Assembly (NCBI GenBank): GCA_963762885.1
Contig: CAVXNH010000034.1
Location: forward strand, 131,325-195,324
Source of the DNA: JASHVB01 sp963762885
Lineage (GTDB): Bacteria > Pseudomonadota > Alphaproteobacteria > Acetobacterales > Acetobacteraceae
DNA length: 64,000 nucleotides
Direction: 5' to 3'
The position numbers and the translations under genes were made by a program. Positions 16,142 to 26,062 of this stretch are shown piece after piece; positions within the stretch are counted from its first letter, which is position 1; every line of letters begins with the position of its first letter. A model generated the notes under the pieces. It searched no databases. It was not told the origin of the DNA and was given only the letters and a program-made list of their open reading frames with translations.

Positions 16142-17935
16142 ATGATCGCACACAACGGCACCGGGGAAAAGCGCCTGCGCTCCCGCCGCTGGTTCGACGA
16201 ACCCGCCGATCCCGCGATGACCGCGCTCTACCTCGAGCGCTACATGAACTACGGCATCACCCCCGACGAACTGCGCGGGGGAAAACCGATCATCGGCATC
16301 GCGCAGACCGGCTCCGACCTCTCCCCCTGCAATCGCCACCACATCGAACTCGCTTCCCGCGTGCGCGACGGCATCCGCGACGCCGGCGGCGTCCCGCTCG
16401 AATTCCCGATGCATCCGATCCAGGAGACCGGCAAGCGTCCCACCGCCGCGCTCGACCGCAACCTCGCCTATCTCGGACTGGTCGAGGTGCTGCACGGCTA
16501 TCCGATCGACGGCGTGGTGCTCACCACCGGCTGCGACAAGACCACCCCCGCCTGCCTGATGGGCGCCGCCACGGTGAACATCCCCGCCATCGTGCTGTCC
16601 GGCGGGCCGATGCTGGACGGCTGGTGGCAGGGCCGCCTGTCCGGCTCCGGCACCATCATCTGGGAGGGCCGCAAACTCTTCGCGGAGGGCAAGATCGACT
16701 ACGACGAGTTCATGCAGATGGTGTCGTCGTCCGCGCCCTCCATCGGCCACTGCAACACCATGGGCACCGCGACCTCGATGAACGCGCTGGCCGAGGCGCT
16801 GGGCATGTCGCTGCCCGGATGTGCCGCCATCCCCGCCCCGCATCGCGAGCGCGGCTGGATGGCCTACGAGACCGGCAAGCGCATCGTCGGCATGGTGCAC
16901 GAGGACCTCCGCCCCTCCGACATCATGACCAAGGCGGCGTTCGAAAACGCCGTGGCTGCCGCGGCGGCATTGGGAGCGTCGTCGAACTGCCCCATCCACA
17001 TGGTGGCGATCGCCCGCCACATGGGCGTGGAACACACGCTCGACGACTGGCAGCGCGTCGGTCCGGAAGTTCCACTGCTCTGCGACGTGCAGCCGGCGGG
17101 CCGGTTCCTCGGCGAAAAATTCCATCGCGCCGGGGGCGTCCCCGCGGTGATGAAGGAACTCCTGCAAGCCGGCAAGCTGAACCGCGACGCGATGACCGTC
17201 ACCGGCAAGACCGTGGCCGAGAACCTGCGCGACGTCCCCGACGGCGACCGCGAGGTGATCCGCTCCTACGACAAGCCGATGCTGCCGGCCGCCGGCTACG
17301 TCGTTATGTCCGGCAACCTGTTCGACAGCGCTGTGATGAAGATCAGCGTCATCGATGCAGACTTTCGCAAGCGCTTCCTCTCCGACCCATCGCGGCCGAA
17401 CGTATTCGAAGGCAAGGCGATCGTGTTCGAAGGCCCCGAAGACTACCACCACCGCATCGAGGACCCCGACCTCGGCGTCGAGGACCAGTCGGTGCTGATC
17501 ATCCGCAACTGCGGTCCGGTCGGCTATCCCGGCAGCGCCGAGGTGGTGAACATGCAGCCCCCCGCTGCCATGTTGAAGCGCGGCATCATGGCACTGCCGA
17601 CCATGGGCGACGGCCGCCAGTCCGGCACGTCCGCAGCGCCGTCGATCCTCAACGTGTCGCCGGAGGCAGCGGTCGGCGGCGGCCTTGCCCTGTTGCAGTC
17701 CGGCGACCGCATCCGCATCGACCTCAACACGCGCAAGGTGGACGTGCTGCTGCCGGCCGGCGAGCTGGAAGCGCGCCGCCGCGCCTGGACGCCGCCCAAG
17801 CTGAACAACATGACGCCGTGGGAGGAAATCTACCGCTCGATGGTCGGCCAGTTGGGCCACGGCGCTTGCCTGGAGCCGGCGACGCTGTTTCTCAACATCA
17901 TCGAGACGCGCGGAGAGAGCAGGAACAACCACTGA
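16142..17935 (+). CDS. IlvD/Edd-family sugar-acid dehydratase
   Basis: This 597-residue [2Fe-2S] dehydratase has cluster ligands Cys63 (SPCNRHH), Cys131 (TTGCDKTTPAC) and Cys204 (GHCNTMGTA). The spacing and length match the pentonate dehydratases (L-arabinonate or D-xylonate type), which make 2-keto-3-deoxy acids, rather than branched-chain IlvD. The start at 16142 is preceded by GGGAGGAA. It may feed the 2-keto-3-deoxy-acid enzymes near 26-28 kb, but it is 10 kb away. The substrate cannot be fixed from sequence. Confidence 0.85.
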   Translation: MIAHNGTGEKRLRSRRWFDEPADPAMTALYLERYMNYGITPDELRGGKPIIGIAQTGSDLSPCNRHHIELASRVRDGIRDAGGVPLEFPMHPIQETGKRPTAALDRNLAYLGLVEVLHGYPIDGVVLTTGCDKTTPACLMGAATVNIPAIVLSGGPMLDGWWQGRLSGSGTIIWEGRKLFAEGKIDYDEFMQMVSSSAPSIGHCNTMGTATSMNALAEALGMSLPGCAAIPAPHRERGWMAYETGKRIVGMVHEDLRPSDIMTKAAFENAVAAAAALGASSNCPIHMVAIARHMGVEHTLDDWQRVGPEVPLLCDVQPAGRFLGEKFHRAGGVPAVMKELLQAGKLNRDAMTVTGKTVAENLRDVPDGDREVIRSYDKPMLPAAGYVVMSGNLFDSAVMKISVIDADFRKRFLSDPSRPNVFEGKAIVFEGPEDYHHRIEDPDLGVEDQSVLIIRNCGPVGYPGSAEVVNMQPPAAMLKRGIMALPTMGDGRQSGTSAAPSILNVSPEAAVGGGLALLQSGDRIRIDLNTRKVDVLLPAGELEARRRAWTPPKLNNMTPWEEIYRSMVGQLGHGACLEPATLFLNIIETRGESRNNH

Positions 17936-18180
17936 CGCGTGGCCCGCGACGGACAGCACGGGAAACTGCGAATGAGGCGGGGTGCCGCGCGAGGCGGAAC
18001 ACGCGCCGTAGCGGTCAGGCGTCATACGCTGCCGGAACCATCCACCGCCCGATAGTTTGACGCAGATCAATGACAGATCGTGTCCTGCGCGGCATCTGTC
18101 ATGCTTGCGCGGCCGGGTCACGGATGGCCGCATGCGACCTGCCGTTCATCGGCCCCCGGTCCGCGCAGGGGGACGCCGTC

Positions 18181-19320
18181 ATGGCAGCGACATTCAGTGT
18201 GATCACTCACCGCGTCGGCGAAAACGGCCAGCAGGCGGGGCCCGAACTATTGCGGGTGCAGCAATTGCTCTGCCGCGACCTGATGTTGCGTGACAACGAG
18301 ATCTCCGGCGTCTGGGACAAGGCGACCAAGCAGGCCGTACTCGATCTTCAGGAGGTTTACGGGGTATCCAAGGAGCAGCGTCACCCCTGGTTCGAGCCAA
18401 GCGACCCCAATGGGGTGTTGTTCAGGATGCTCAAGGATTCGGCTGTGCTACTGCCGTTGCCATTCCAGAAGCGCGGGGCGGCGGCGCTAACCGAGTTCTT
18501 CGCCACCGCCCTGAAATATGAGGTGCAGTATGCATGGCCGCCGTTGGGCAAGCCCGTTCGCCTGGCATGGGGCCTCGCAGATCATCCTGACTACCTGATC
18601 TTTACCAATATCGACAACGGGTTCGACCAGGACAACTGCCCGGTCGCGATGAACTGCACCTCCTTTACCAATCTTGCACTTTCCATCTGGTTGACTGGCA
18701 ACGCACACCACGCGCCGTACGATGCAAGCCAGGCGGCCGGCGGTTTCACCTCGGTGGCTTCACGGTATGGACTGTATTACCTGACGAACCCGCATCTGGT
18801 GCCGCACCCGGATTTGGTGCCTCCGCCGCAGCCGGACTGGACCTATCAGCCGGTGCCGTTGCACGCCTCGCAAGCCGCATCCACCGCATTTCATGCGCCA
18901 GCGGAGACTGTGCATCTGGGGGCAGTGTTCGGCGACGTTTATAAATCCACCTATTTCTACACGCCGGAGGAAGTTCTCGATGTCGTGAAGCCATTCGAAC
19001 TGTACTATCTGCAATGGTGTTATCTGCACGATGTCAAACAGCGAGGAGAAATCTTCCGCAGTGGCTTCGGCCATCATGACACGATAATGAAGAGCGTTTT
19101 TAGCTTGGCGGCGCGGTGCACGCAGGCTGCCCGAGGAGGCACCCAAGATCGGGGCCGCGCCGGTGAGCTAAAAACGGATTGGACTAAACCGCTCCCCCCG
19201 CCGTTGGGGCTATGGGCTTTGAATTTGGCCGGCGCCTTTGCCGGAGCGCCATTGGAGCATTCGGGGTGGCGATTGGGTGCCATCGGTCGCGCCAACCGAG
19301 CCTCCGATCTACCGGGGTAG
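18181..19320 (+). CDS. Hypothetical protein with peptidoglycan-binding-like N-terminus, interrupted by IS
   Basis: The reading frame encodes 379 residues from the ATG at 18181. Residues about 15-60 (QQLLCRDLMLRDNEISGVWDKATKQAV) resemble a peptidoglycan-binding-type repeat. The rest (NCPVAMNCTSFTNLALSIWL, YYLQWCYLHDVKQ) is unrecognised but looks like a genuine globular domain. From about residue 333 the frame runs into the left end of the IS91-family element at 19178, so the C-terminus is replaced by about 48 residues of element sequence. The native 3' end was not found on the other side. Confidence 0.55.
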   Translation: MAATFSVITHRVGENGQQAGPELLRVQQLLCRDLMLRDNEISGVWDKATKQAVLDLQEVYGVSKEQRHPWFEPSDPNGVLFRMLKDSAVLLPLPFQKRGAAALTEFFATALKYEVQYAWPPLGKPVRLAWGLADHPDYLIFTNIDNGFDQDNCPVAMNCTSFTNLALSIWLTGNAHHAPYDASQAAGGFTSVASRYGLYYLTNPHLVPHPDLVPPPQPDWTYQPVPLHASQAASTAFHAPAETVHLGAVFGDVYKSTYFYTPEEVLDVVKPFELYYLQWCYLHDVKQRGEIFRSGFGHHDTIMKSVFSLAARCTQAARGGTQDRGRAGELKTDWTKPLPPPLGLWALNLAGAFAGAPLEHSGWRLGAIGRANRASDLPG

Positions 19321-19449
19321 ACCGGATCTGAGCAGTTGATCCCTGTTCAGGCGTGTCCGGGGACACGTTCGCGGCGTTTGCGGCCACAGCATCCCCACCC
19401 CGATCTGACGGGCGGTTTGGTTCGGCGCAGTCGGGTTGTCTATCCGGCG

Positions 19450-20653
19450 TCATGATGTGTCCGGCACCGGCACGGGCTGACAGACGGTTGGCCGCGTAGT
19501 GCAGCCGACCACCACCATAATGCCGAGGTGGCAGTGCGGGCACGCCCGTAAGGATCGTCCGGCCAGTGCCTCATAGCGATCGCGATAATCAGCGGGCGTA
19601 TCAGGCGCCGGTCCGCCCGGTGCCATCGCCAGCAGTTCCCGACAGTGCGCCAGCTTCCGCGCACGATGGCAGTTACCGAGGAAGCCGTAGTACCGGATGC
19701 GGTGGAACCCGTCCGGTAGCACGTGGATCAGGAAGCGGCGGATGAACTCTCCGCCGTCCAAGGTCATCGTCTTCTGGCGGTTGCCGTCCCGGTAATCCTT
19801 CCAGCGGAAGCGGACCTTGCCGTCGTCGATCGACACCAGGCGGTTGTTGGAGATGGCAACACGGTGGGTATACCGCCCGACATAGTCGAGAACCTGTGCC
19901 GGCCCGGCGAAGGGCCGCTTGGCGTAGACTACCCACTCGGTGTTCCAAACCGGCGCCAGGTAACGCCGGAACGCGGCGGGTTCATGGAGGTGGCGATACG
20001 CGGAGAAGAAGGTCAGCGCACCGGCGGCGAACGCCCTCTCCAGATAGTGCAGGAACAAGCCCCGGAACATGCGTGACAACACCGGGACCGGCAGGAAGAA
20101 TCCCGGTCGGCAGGCGACCCAGCTTACGCCGTCCGGAGCAATTCCGCCGCCAGGAACAAGAAAGTGCACATGTGGGTGGTGTTGAAGGTTCTGCCCCCAG
20201 GTGTGCAGCACACCCAGGAAGCCGATCTCCGCGCCCAGATGTTTCGGGTCGGCGGCGATCCTGTGCAAGGTCTCCGACGCCGCCCGGAACAGGATGTCGT
20301 AAACCACGGTCTGGTTCTGGAACGCAATGGAAGCGACCAGGTCCGGCACGGTGAACACCACGTGGAAGTAGGGCACGTTGAGCAGCTCTGCCTGGCGGTC
20401 CTCGAGCCACTGGGCTCGTGCGAGACCCTGGCACTTCGGGCAGTTCCTGTTGCGACACGAGTTGTACGCAGACGCGTTGATGGCCGCAGTCGCCGCAACG
20501 CTCGACGTGGCCGCCGAGTGCTGCCGTGCGACAGGTCTCGATCGCGGTCATGGCGCGCCGCCGGGCGGCCGACAGCGACGCGCCATGCTGGTCGCGGAAA
20601 GCTTGGCCGAAGTGGCGGAACGCATCCGCCACTTCCAGCCCTTCGCGGGCCAC
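19450..20653 (-). pseudogene. IS91-family HUH transposase, frameshifted
   Basis: The full product would be about 400 residues. The N-terminal part (from 20653) has the zinc-binding start HVERCGDCGHQRV. The rest continues in another frame with YNSCRNRNCPKCQG, then the HUH motif PHVHFLVPGGG and a catalytic-tyrosine region LDYVGRYTHRVAISNN. One extra base near 20470 breaks the frame between the two parts. This may be a real inactivating change or one of the many single-base indels of this window. The recombinase gene lies 12 bp upstream. Confidence 0.85.
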
Positions 20654-20665
20654 GGAACCCGCGCT

Positions 20666-21544
20666 TCAGGCGGGCACCAGGTCCGGCGCAGTTGCCGCGA
20701 CGGCGTTGAGTGATTCCAGCGGACTGGTGGTGGCGCAGACCTTGCTGGTGGCGATCATGAGATACCGCGCCGTGGTGCCCAAATTGCGATGGCCGAGCAG
20801 CAACTGGATGGTACGAAGATCGGTACCCGCTTCCAGCAGGTGGACGGCAAAAGCGTGGCGCAGGGCATGCGGTGTGACCGGCTTGCCGATGCCGCACTGC
20901 TGCCTCACCTCGCGGCACGTGTGGTTGATGGTGAGCGGACAGATCGGGTGGCCAGGCCGGTCACCCGGGAACAGCCACTGTCCGGGGTGGGTGCGTCTCC
21001 AATACTCCCTGAGCATATCGAGGAGTCTGGGCGGCAGCATGACGTAGCGATCTTTGCGGCCCTTGCCCTGCTCGACCCGGATGACCATGCGTTGGCTGTC
21101 GATCGCCGCGGGGGTGAGACGGACGGCCTCGGAGATCCGCAGGCCGGTCGCGTAGCAGACGGTCAGGATCACGCGGTGCTTCAGATTGCCGACCGCGGCC
21201 AGGAAGCGCGCCACTTCGTCCTGGCTCAGCACGACGGGCAGCTTCTTGGCCTGACGGCCGGTGGGGATGTCGTCCCCGACAATCCAGCGCCGCTTGAGGG
21301 TGACGGTGTAGAAGAACCGCAGCGCGGCAACTGCGACAATAATCGAACTGGCCGCGAGGTGTTTCTCCTGTGCCAAATAAAGCAGGTAGGTCCGGATCTC
21401 AGCAGGTCCAAGATGTTCCGGCGACTTACGAAAATGGCGAGCGAACCGCACAACCTGTTCGACGTAGGCACGCTGCGTGTGTGGCGACAGGTTACGGATC
21501 TGCATGTCCTCGATCATGCGACGGCGAAGCGGGCTCATCGACAA
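20666..21544 (-). CDS. Tyrosine recombinase (IS91-associated)
   Basis: This 292-residue phage-integrase-family protein has a SAM-like N-terminal core-binding domain (NLSPHTQRAYVEQVVRFARHF). The catalytic residues follow: Arg in ATGLRISEA, the HALRHAF motif, and LGHRNLGTTARYL with the nucleophilic tyrosine. It is intact and just upstream of the HUH transposase, with no room for a separate promoter. It probably helps resolve or integrate the element. Confidence 0.88.
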   Translation of the reverse strand: MSMSPLRRRMIEDMQIRNLSPHTQRAYVEQVVRFARHFRKSPEHLGPAEIRTYLLYLAQEKHLAASSIIVAVAALRFFYTVTLKRRWIVGDDIPTGRQAKKLPVVLSQDEVARFLAAVGNLKHRVILTVCYATGLRISEAVRLTPAAIDSQRMVIRVEQGKGRKDRYVMLPPRLLDMLREYWRRTHPGQWLFPGDRPGHPICPLTINHTCREVRQQCGIGKPVTPHALRHAFAVHLLEAGTDLRTIQLLLGHRNLGTTARYLMIATSKVCATTSPLESLNAVAATAPDLVPA

Positions 21545-21707
21545 CTCCTCTGCGAGATGAACAGCGCCACATGGCGCCGCCGCATGATCTCGCAGTCGGC
21601 TTGTCAGACGAGGGAGCGGCGGGTGGTCGCCGCTGACAAACGGAATCTATCAAATTTGGAATACGTAGATCGGGTCAAAAAACTACCGCGAAGCGGTTTA
21701 GTCCAAT

Positions 21708-22111
21708 ATACAATTACAATGTATACGAGATAACGTCCACGCCGCCATACCTGCACCAGACGCCATTGCTCAAGCGTTGGAAGGGCGTCCACGAATCAAT
21801 TCGGTTGATGGGCCCCTTATGAAGTGATCGACGGCACGGGCCGCCAGGAGAACCATGCGGCCGGAATTCCTCGCCTGACGCCTAGGGTCGCCCTCGCCGG
21901 TTCGTCGTCGCGGGCCTGAGCGCTGCTCGCCATGCGGGAGGTCGCGTGGCCGCGTCGAATCCGGCATACACTGCGCTCTCCAGAGGCGCGAGACTGCGGC
22001 TCGATCGCGCGATACCTCGCCCCACCGGCAGCAGTTAACGCCGCGTTAAGGAGTCAACCCGAGGATAGGTCCAGGGCGACTCGACCGCCCGGCAACATGC
22101 CCCGAGGCCCT
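21708..22111. other. Intergenic region right of the IS element
   Basis: This 404-bp stretch has no supported gene. The first 30 bases next to the element are AT-rich. The remainder is GC-rich and likely contains the promoter of the membrane protein gene at 22112. The missing 3' end of the gene at 18181 is not recognisable here, suggesting a deletion or one-ended insertion. Confidence 0.4.
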
Positions 22112-23710
22112 ATGCAAGCAAGTCTCGCCGCGAAGCGCCCCGTCATAAGCCTGCAACGCTGCCTGTCAGACGAAGTCCACTGCTGGCTCTTCCCGATCGC
22201 GATTGTCGTCGCGATCGGCTTGTGCGCCGCACGCACGCCAACCGACGCAGACTGGGATTTGCTCAACTACCACATCTACAACGCGCATGCCCTGATCAGC
22301 GGCCGGTTCTGGACCGACATCGCGCCGGCGCAATTGCAGACCTTCTACCTGCCGTTCATGGACATCGCATTGGGCGCGATCCGCGATCGGCTGAACGAAA
22401 CTCCGGTGCTGCGCAACGTCGTGCTGTCGCTGCCGCAAGGGATCGCCGCGGCGTGCGCGTTCGGACTGACGTTGCGCGTCATCCCCCCTGCCCTGCCGGC
22501 GCGCCGCCTGCTGGCGCTGGTGGCGACCCTGTTCAGCGCAGCCGGTGCGGCCGGCTTCCCAACGCTTGCCTCGGCCATGAGCGACATGCTGCCCGGCGCC
22601 TGCATCCTTGGCGGCCTGTTGCTGCTGACCGGAGAGACGCCGTCGCCCAAAGTGTCGGCTGCGCTCGCCGGCGCCCTGCTCGGCATCGCCGCGGGCCTAA
22701 AACTCACCACCGTGCCGTATTGCCTGGCCGCGGCTACGGCGTTGCTGGTGGCGCCGCCGCGCTCCGGCAGCACCCGTCTATCCGCGCTGGCCTGCTTCGG
22801 CCTGGCCGGCGTTGCCGCTACGGTGTTGGTCGGCGGCCCATGGTGGCTGCTGATGTATCGAAATTTTGGCAACCCGGTGTTGCCGTATCTGAACCAATGG
22901 TTCCATTCGCCGTTCGTCGATCCGCAGTCCTACACTGACACGCGCTTCTTCCCGCGCACCCTCGGAATGGCACTGGCCTATCCGTTCTATTGGGCCGCGC
23001 AGGCCCGAGCGCTGGCCAGCGAACTTCCGGTGCGCGATCCCCGGTTCGCCATGGCCTATGTCGCGCTGATCGCGATCGCCGTGCAGGCGCTGCGCCGGCC
23101 GCGCAACGACCGCGCAGCGACCATGCTGGCGGTCTTCTTCGCCGTGTCGTTCGTCCTGTGGGAAGTGGAGTTCTCCGTCCTGCGCTACCTTGCGACACTG
23201 GAACTGCTGACCGGCGCCGTGATGCTGATGGCGCTGCGCCCGTTGCTGGCGCGTCCCGAGGTCCGCGCGTTAGTCGCATGGAGTTTCGTGGCGCTGTGCG
23301 TCGTGGTGCAAACCATCACGGTATACCCGAACTGGGGTCGGATGGCCGCGAACCTGCCGACACGCGCCAGCTTGCCGATGGCAGTGGAACAGAACGGCAT
23401 GATTGTGCTGCTGGATGGCGCGCCGATGGCCTGGGTCGCGGACTTGCTGCCCAACTCGGTCCGTATGGTGGGCGCCAACAACAATATCGTGCAGCCCGAA
23501 AGCGCTGGCCTGCTGGCAGCGCAGGCATCGAACGCGATCCGAACGCAAGCGGGTCCGCTTTACGGGCTGGAGGAGCCGGGCGAGTGGCCGGGTGTCGCCG
23601 ACCGGACCCTGGCGTATTACGCCTTGCGCCGCGGCAAATGCGCACCAGTGCAGTCAAATCTCGACAGCGACCCTGTGCACATGTGTCGGCTCTGGCCGCA
23701 CAGCGAATAG
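22112..23710 (+). CDS. Polytopic membrane protein, GT-C glycosyltransferase-like
   Basis: This protein of about 532 residues has many hydrophobic helices (for example WLFPIAIVVAIGLCAA, FGLAGVAATVLVGGPWWLLMY, ALVAWSFVALCVVV). After the first helix comes an acidic loop, TPTDADWDLLNYHIYNAHAL, which resembles the first periplasmic loop of GT-C lipid-linked sugar transferases. The C-terminal 100 residues form a soluble domain. An upstream in-frame ATG at 22097 is equally possible. No neighbour gives a clear pathway. Confidence 0.6.
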   Translation: MQASLAAKRPVISLQRCLSDEVHCWLFPIAIVVAIGLCAARTPTDADWDLLNYHIYNAHALISGRFWTDIAPAQLQTFYLPFMDIALGAIRDRLNETPVLRNVVLSLPQGIAAACAFGLTLRVIPPALPARRLLALVATLFSAAGAAGFPTLASAMSDMLPGACILGGLLLLTGETPSPKVSAALAGALLGIAAGLKLTTVPYCLAAATALLVAPPRSGSTRLSALACFGLAGVAATVLVGGPWWLLMYRNFGNPVLPYLNQWFHSPFVDPQSYTDTRFFPRTLGMALAYPFYWAAQARALASELPVRDPRFAMAYVALIAIAVQALRRPRNDRAATMLAVFFAVSFVLWEVEFSVLRYLATLELLTGAVMLMALRPLLARPEVRALVAWSFVALCVVVQTITVYPNWGRMAANLPTRASLPMAVEQNGMIVLLDGAPMAWVADLLPNSVRMVGANNNIVQPESAGLLAAQASNAIRTQAGPLYGLEEPGEWPGVADRTLAYYALRRGKCAPVQSNLDSDPVHMCRLWPHSE

Positions 23711-24047
23711 CTGATCGATGCCGACGCTGCTGACTGCGCGGCAGAAAATGAAGCAGACCTTTATCGAAACGCACAATCTTCGCGCCGGTGCTCCAATCCG
23801 GTGTGCCAGTCGTCGATCACGAATCCTGTCTGTCAACATGATGGTGTTGGGCGTGTCGGATCACATCCCAAGGTTGCATTACCACTCCTGACACGCGCGC
23901 GATCATCAGACGTCGTGATGGTCCTCCGTCCGGAAAAGCACATGGCCGTCGGGGCGTGGATCGACATGAGCGAAACGTTTGATCTGGATCAGTGCGCAAC
24001 CAGGCAACACGGGCAATGGTCTCCTGGGGTAATCTCGGAGGTTAGCA
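23711..24047. other. Intergenic region with FNR-box promoter
   Basis: This 337-bp gap holds no supported gene. Its right part contains the FNR/FixK-type box at 23979-23992. A TCGGAGG ribosome-binding site stands before the ATG at 24048. Confidence 0.5.
23979..23992. promoter_or_regulatory. FNR/FixK/ANR-type binding site
   Basis: TTGATCTGGATCAG matches the consensus TTGAT-N4-ATCAA at nine of the ten fixed positions. Its end is 55 bp before the start codon at 24048, a usual distance for a class II activator site. It suggests oxygen-responsive control of the OmpA-like gene. No other site type was looked for systematically. Confidence 0.6.
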
Positions 24048-24950
24048 ATGAAACGCTTGCTCCTCGTGGTCGCGGCCCTGCTTATCGCCATGGTCGCCCC
24101 CGCCGCCGCCGATTGGAAGAGCCCGAACGTACCCGGTACACAGGAGTACCGGTTGTTCAAATATTACCCGGACGCGCGGGTTTCCGACTACAGTGTGCGG
24201 AACTTCGACAGCATCAAAATGCTGACCGCCTACCACGCCGGCGACCCAAAGCCGGCCGTTTTCGAGGACATCGAGGGGCGGGTCATCAAATATACCTACC
24301 AACATAATCCCGAGACCTCGGGGTTGGAAATCTTGCGCAACTACCAGAACGTATTGGCCGAAAAGGGCTTCGAGACGATCATCGCGGGCAAGGTCGCATC
24401 CTTCCCGGGTGCGCTGCTCAACAATGGCAGTAACGACGACATGATCGCCTTCTGGCGTTGGCAGGAACCGGGCAAGGGGATGATCTACGTCCATTTGTTC
24501 GCCCGGAGCGATGGCGCCATGTCGTGGGTCGAGATCGTCGAAACCAAAGCGATGGAGCAGAAGCTGCAGGGCAATGCTGCCGCGATGATGGATGCGTTGC
24601 AAAAGACCGGCCGAGTGGCGGTCTACGGTATCAACTTCGACACCGCCAGGGCGACGATCAAACCGGACTCGGACGCCGTATTGCAGCAAGTGCTGGCGTT
24701 GCTGACGCAGCACGCCGAACTGAAGGTCGCGATCGAGGGCCATACCGACAACGCCGGAGCGCCGACCTTCGACAACAAGAAGCTGTCGGAGAACCGCGCA
24801 GGAGCGGTGAAGTTCTGGCTGGTCGGGCACGGGATCGACGCAGACCGGCTCGACACGGCGGGCTTCGGTGACACGAAGCCCCTGGCCGATAATGCCACCG
24901 AGGATGGGCGCGCGAAGAACCGCCGCGTCGAACTCGTGCGCCAGGAGTAG
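24048..24950 (+). CDS. OmpA-family outer-membrane or periplasmic protein
   Basis: The 300-residue protein has a signal peptide (KRLLLVVAALLIAMVAPAAA). An unassigned domain of about 170 residues follows (SDYSVRNFDSIKMLTAYH, FWRWQEPGKGMIYVHLFA). The C-terminal OmpA-like peptidoglycan-binding domain shows VYGINFDTARATIKPDS, LKVAIEGHTDNAG, NKKLSENRAGAVKFWL, and the final KNRRVELVRQE. It likely ties an envelope structure to peptidoglycan. An FNR-type site lies upstream. Confidence 0.88.
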   Translation: MKRLLLVVAALLIAMVAPAAADWKSPNVPGTQEYRLFKYYPDARVSDYSVRNFDSIKMLTAYHAGDPKPAVFEDIEGRVIKYTYQHNPETSGLEILRNYQNVLAEKGFETIIAGKVASFPGALLNNGSNDDMIAFWRWQEPGKGMIYVHLFARSDGAMSWVEIVETKAMEQKLQGNAAAMMDALQKTGRVAVYGINFDTARATIKPDSDAVLQQVLALLTQHAELKVAIEGHTDNAGAPTFDNKKLSENRAGAVKFWLVGHGIDADRLDTAGFGDTKPLADNATEDGRAKNRRVELVRQE

Positions 24951-25238
24951 ACGGAAGTTTTGTGCCGGCTAGACGTTGCGCGCGCCCGCCAAAAGCCCGC
25001 TATGCACGACTTCTCCCCGATACGAGGGGCAACGTCGTGGATGGCGGGGATGTGCGACGTGCCCGGCATGCCGCACCCCGGACCGGCCCCTCTCGCCGCG
25101 CCTGGTTCTGTGGAGCAGACCGCTGCCGTGCTGTCGGTCCTGATATTGGTTTCAAGTTCGTCGATGCACAGCGCCCACCGCCACAACCCTCCCTCGTCGC
25201 GTTTGGCCGCATCTCCGCCTGCGGTGTATAAGCCGGGC

Positions 25239-25535
25239 ATGAACCGCGAACAGGTCATCGCCACCCTACGGACGCACGAGCAGGCGCTTCGCCACCGCGG
25301 CGTGGTGCATGCGGGCCTGTTCGGCTCCGTGGCGCGGGGTGAGGCCAAGCCCACGAGCGACATCGACATCCTGGTCGAACTCGCGCCTGACGCGCCCATC
25401 GGCCTATTCGAGTATGTCGGCATCACGCAATATCTATCCGACCTGTTTCCCAATCGCGTTGATGTCGCGAACCGGCGTCGCCTGAAGCCGCAGGTCCGGC
25501 CGAATGTCGAACGAGATGCTGTCTATGCCTTCTGA
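25239..25535 (+). CDS. MNT-type nucleotidyltransferase (antitoxin), pair 1
   Basis: The 98-residue protein has the minimal nucleotidyltransferase motif GSVARGE (29-35) and Asp41/Asp43 in SDIDILVE. Such proteins act as antitoxins by AMPylating the HEPN partner. It overlaps the HEPN gene by 8 bp, the usual MNT/HEPN arrangement. The N-terminus begins MNREQVIATLRTHEQAL, typical for the family. Confidence 0.85.
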   Translation: MNREQVIATLRTHEQALRHRGVVHAGLFGSVARGEAKPTSDIDILVELAPDAPIGLFEYVGITQYLSDLFPNRVDVANRRRLKPQVRPNVERDAVYAF

Positions 25536-25868
25536 GCGCACGCGTCTCGCGCTGACCGCCATTCTCGAGAATGCCCGGCTGGCCGCGACGTTCACCGTGG
25601 GACACACGGAGGAATCATTCGAAGCCGATCGCCGCACGTTCTACGCCGTGACCCGCTGCCTCGAAATCATCTCTGAAGCGTCCCGCCGCCTCTCTCCGGC
25701 GCTGCGCGAGCGTCATCCCGAGCTTCCCTGGCGCGCGATCATGGGCGTCGGCAACGTCTACCGCCACGATTACGGAGTCGCACGTCTGGCGAACCGTCCG
25801 TCACAGCCTGCCTCGAACTCATAGCCGTCATCGAGGGCGAGATCGCCCTGCTCGATAAGCAGCAGTGA
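25528..25868 (+). pseudogene. HEPN (DUF86) toxin, pair 1, frameshifted
   Basis: The intact part (MPSERTRLALTAILENA..., EIISEASRRLSP, LPWRAIMGVGNVYRHDY) is a DUF86/HepT-like RNase-fold toxin with the N-V-x-R-H-x-Y active motif. As given, the frame ends at 25824 with a non-family tail. Removing one base near 25774 and one near 25816 restores SHVWRTVRHSLP and then LIAVIEGEIALLDKQQ, ending at 25868. Two single-base insertions in 45 bp suggest either decay or sequence errors. Confidence 0.75.
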
Positions 25869-26062
25869 AGCCGAGCCGCAAGCATCCCGCTTGTCCTCGG
25901 CCACGAACCTGGGCTGCATCGTCGTCACCCACATTGCTCCAGCCGGCAGCCCGCCGCCGTTGTCGCCGTCCAGCCGCATCCGCCACCCCGCCCCTTCCCC
26001 AGCCAGACGAAACGCACTATCGACCCAGCCCTGAAGCGCATCCATCCACCACAGGAGGTCGC

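Larger units (their letters stand above)
19178..21707. mobile_element. IS91-family element with accessory tyrosine recombinase
   Basis: The element contains a HUH transposase and a tyrosine recombinase, both on the minus strand. It is bounded by a 16-bp inverted repeat, ATTGGACTAAACCGCT at 19178-19193 and its complement at 21692-21707. The left end interrupts the gene at 18181. The association of an IS91-type transposase with an integrase-like gene is known in a subset of the family. Inverted termini are unexpected for rolling-circle elements, so the exact ends are provisional. Confidence 0.75.

Noticed and set aside
16118..18133. A 671-codon open frame on the minus strand opposite the IlvD-family gene
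   Set aside because: Its composition (Arg/His/Ala-rich) is that of an antisense shadow of a high-GC gene, and the plus-strand gene has clear motifs.
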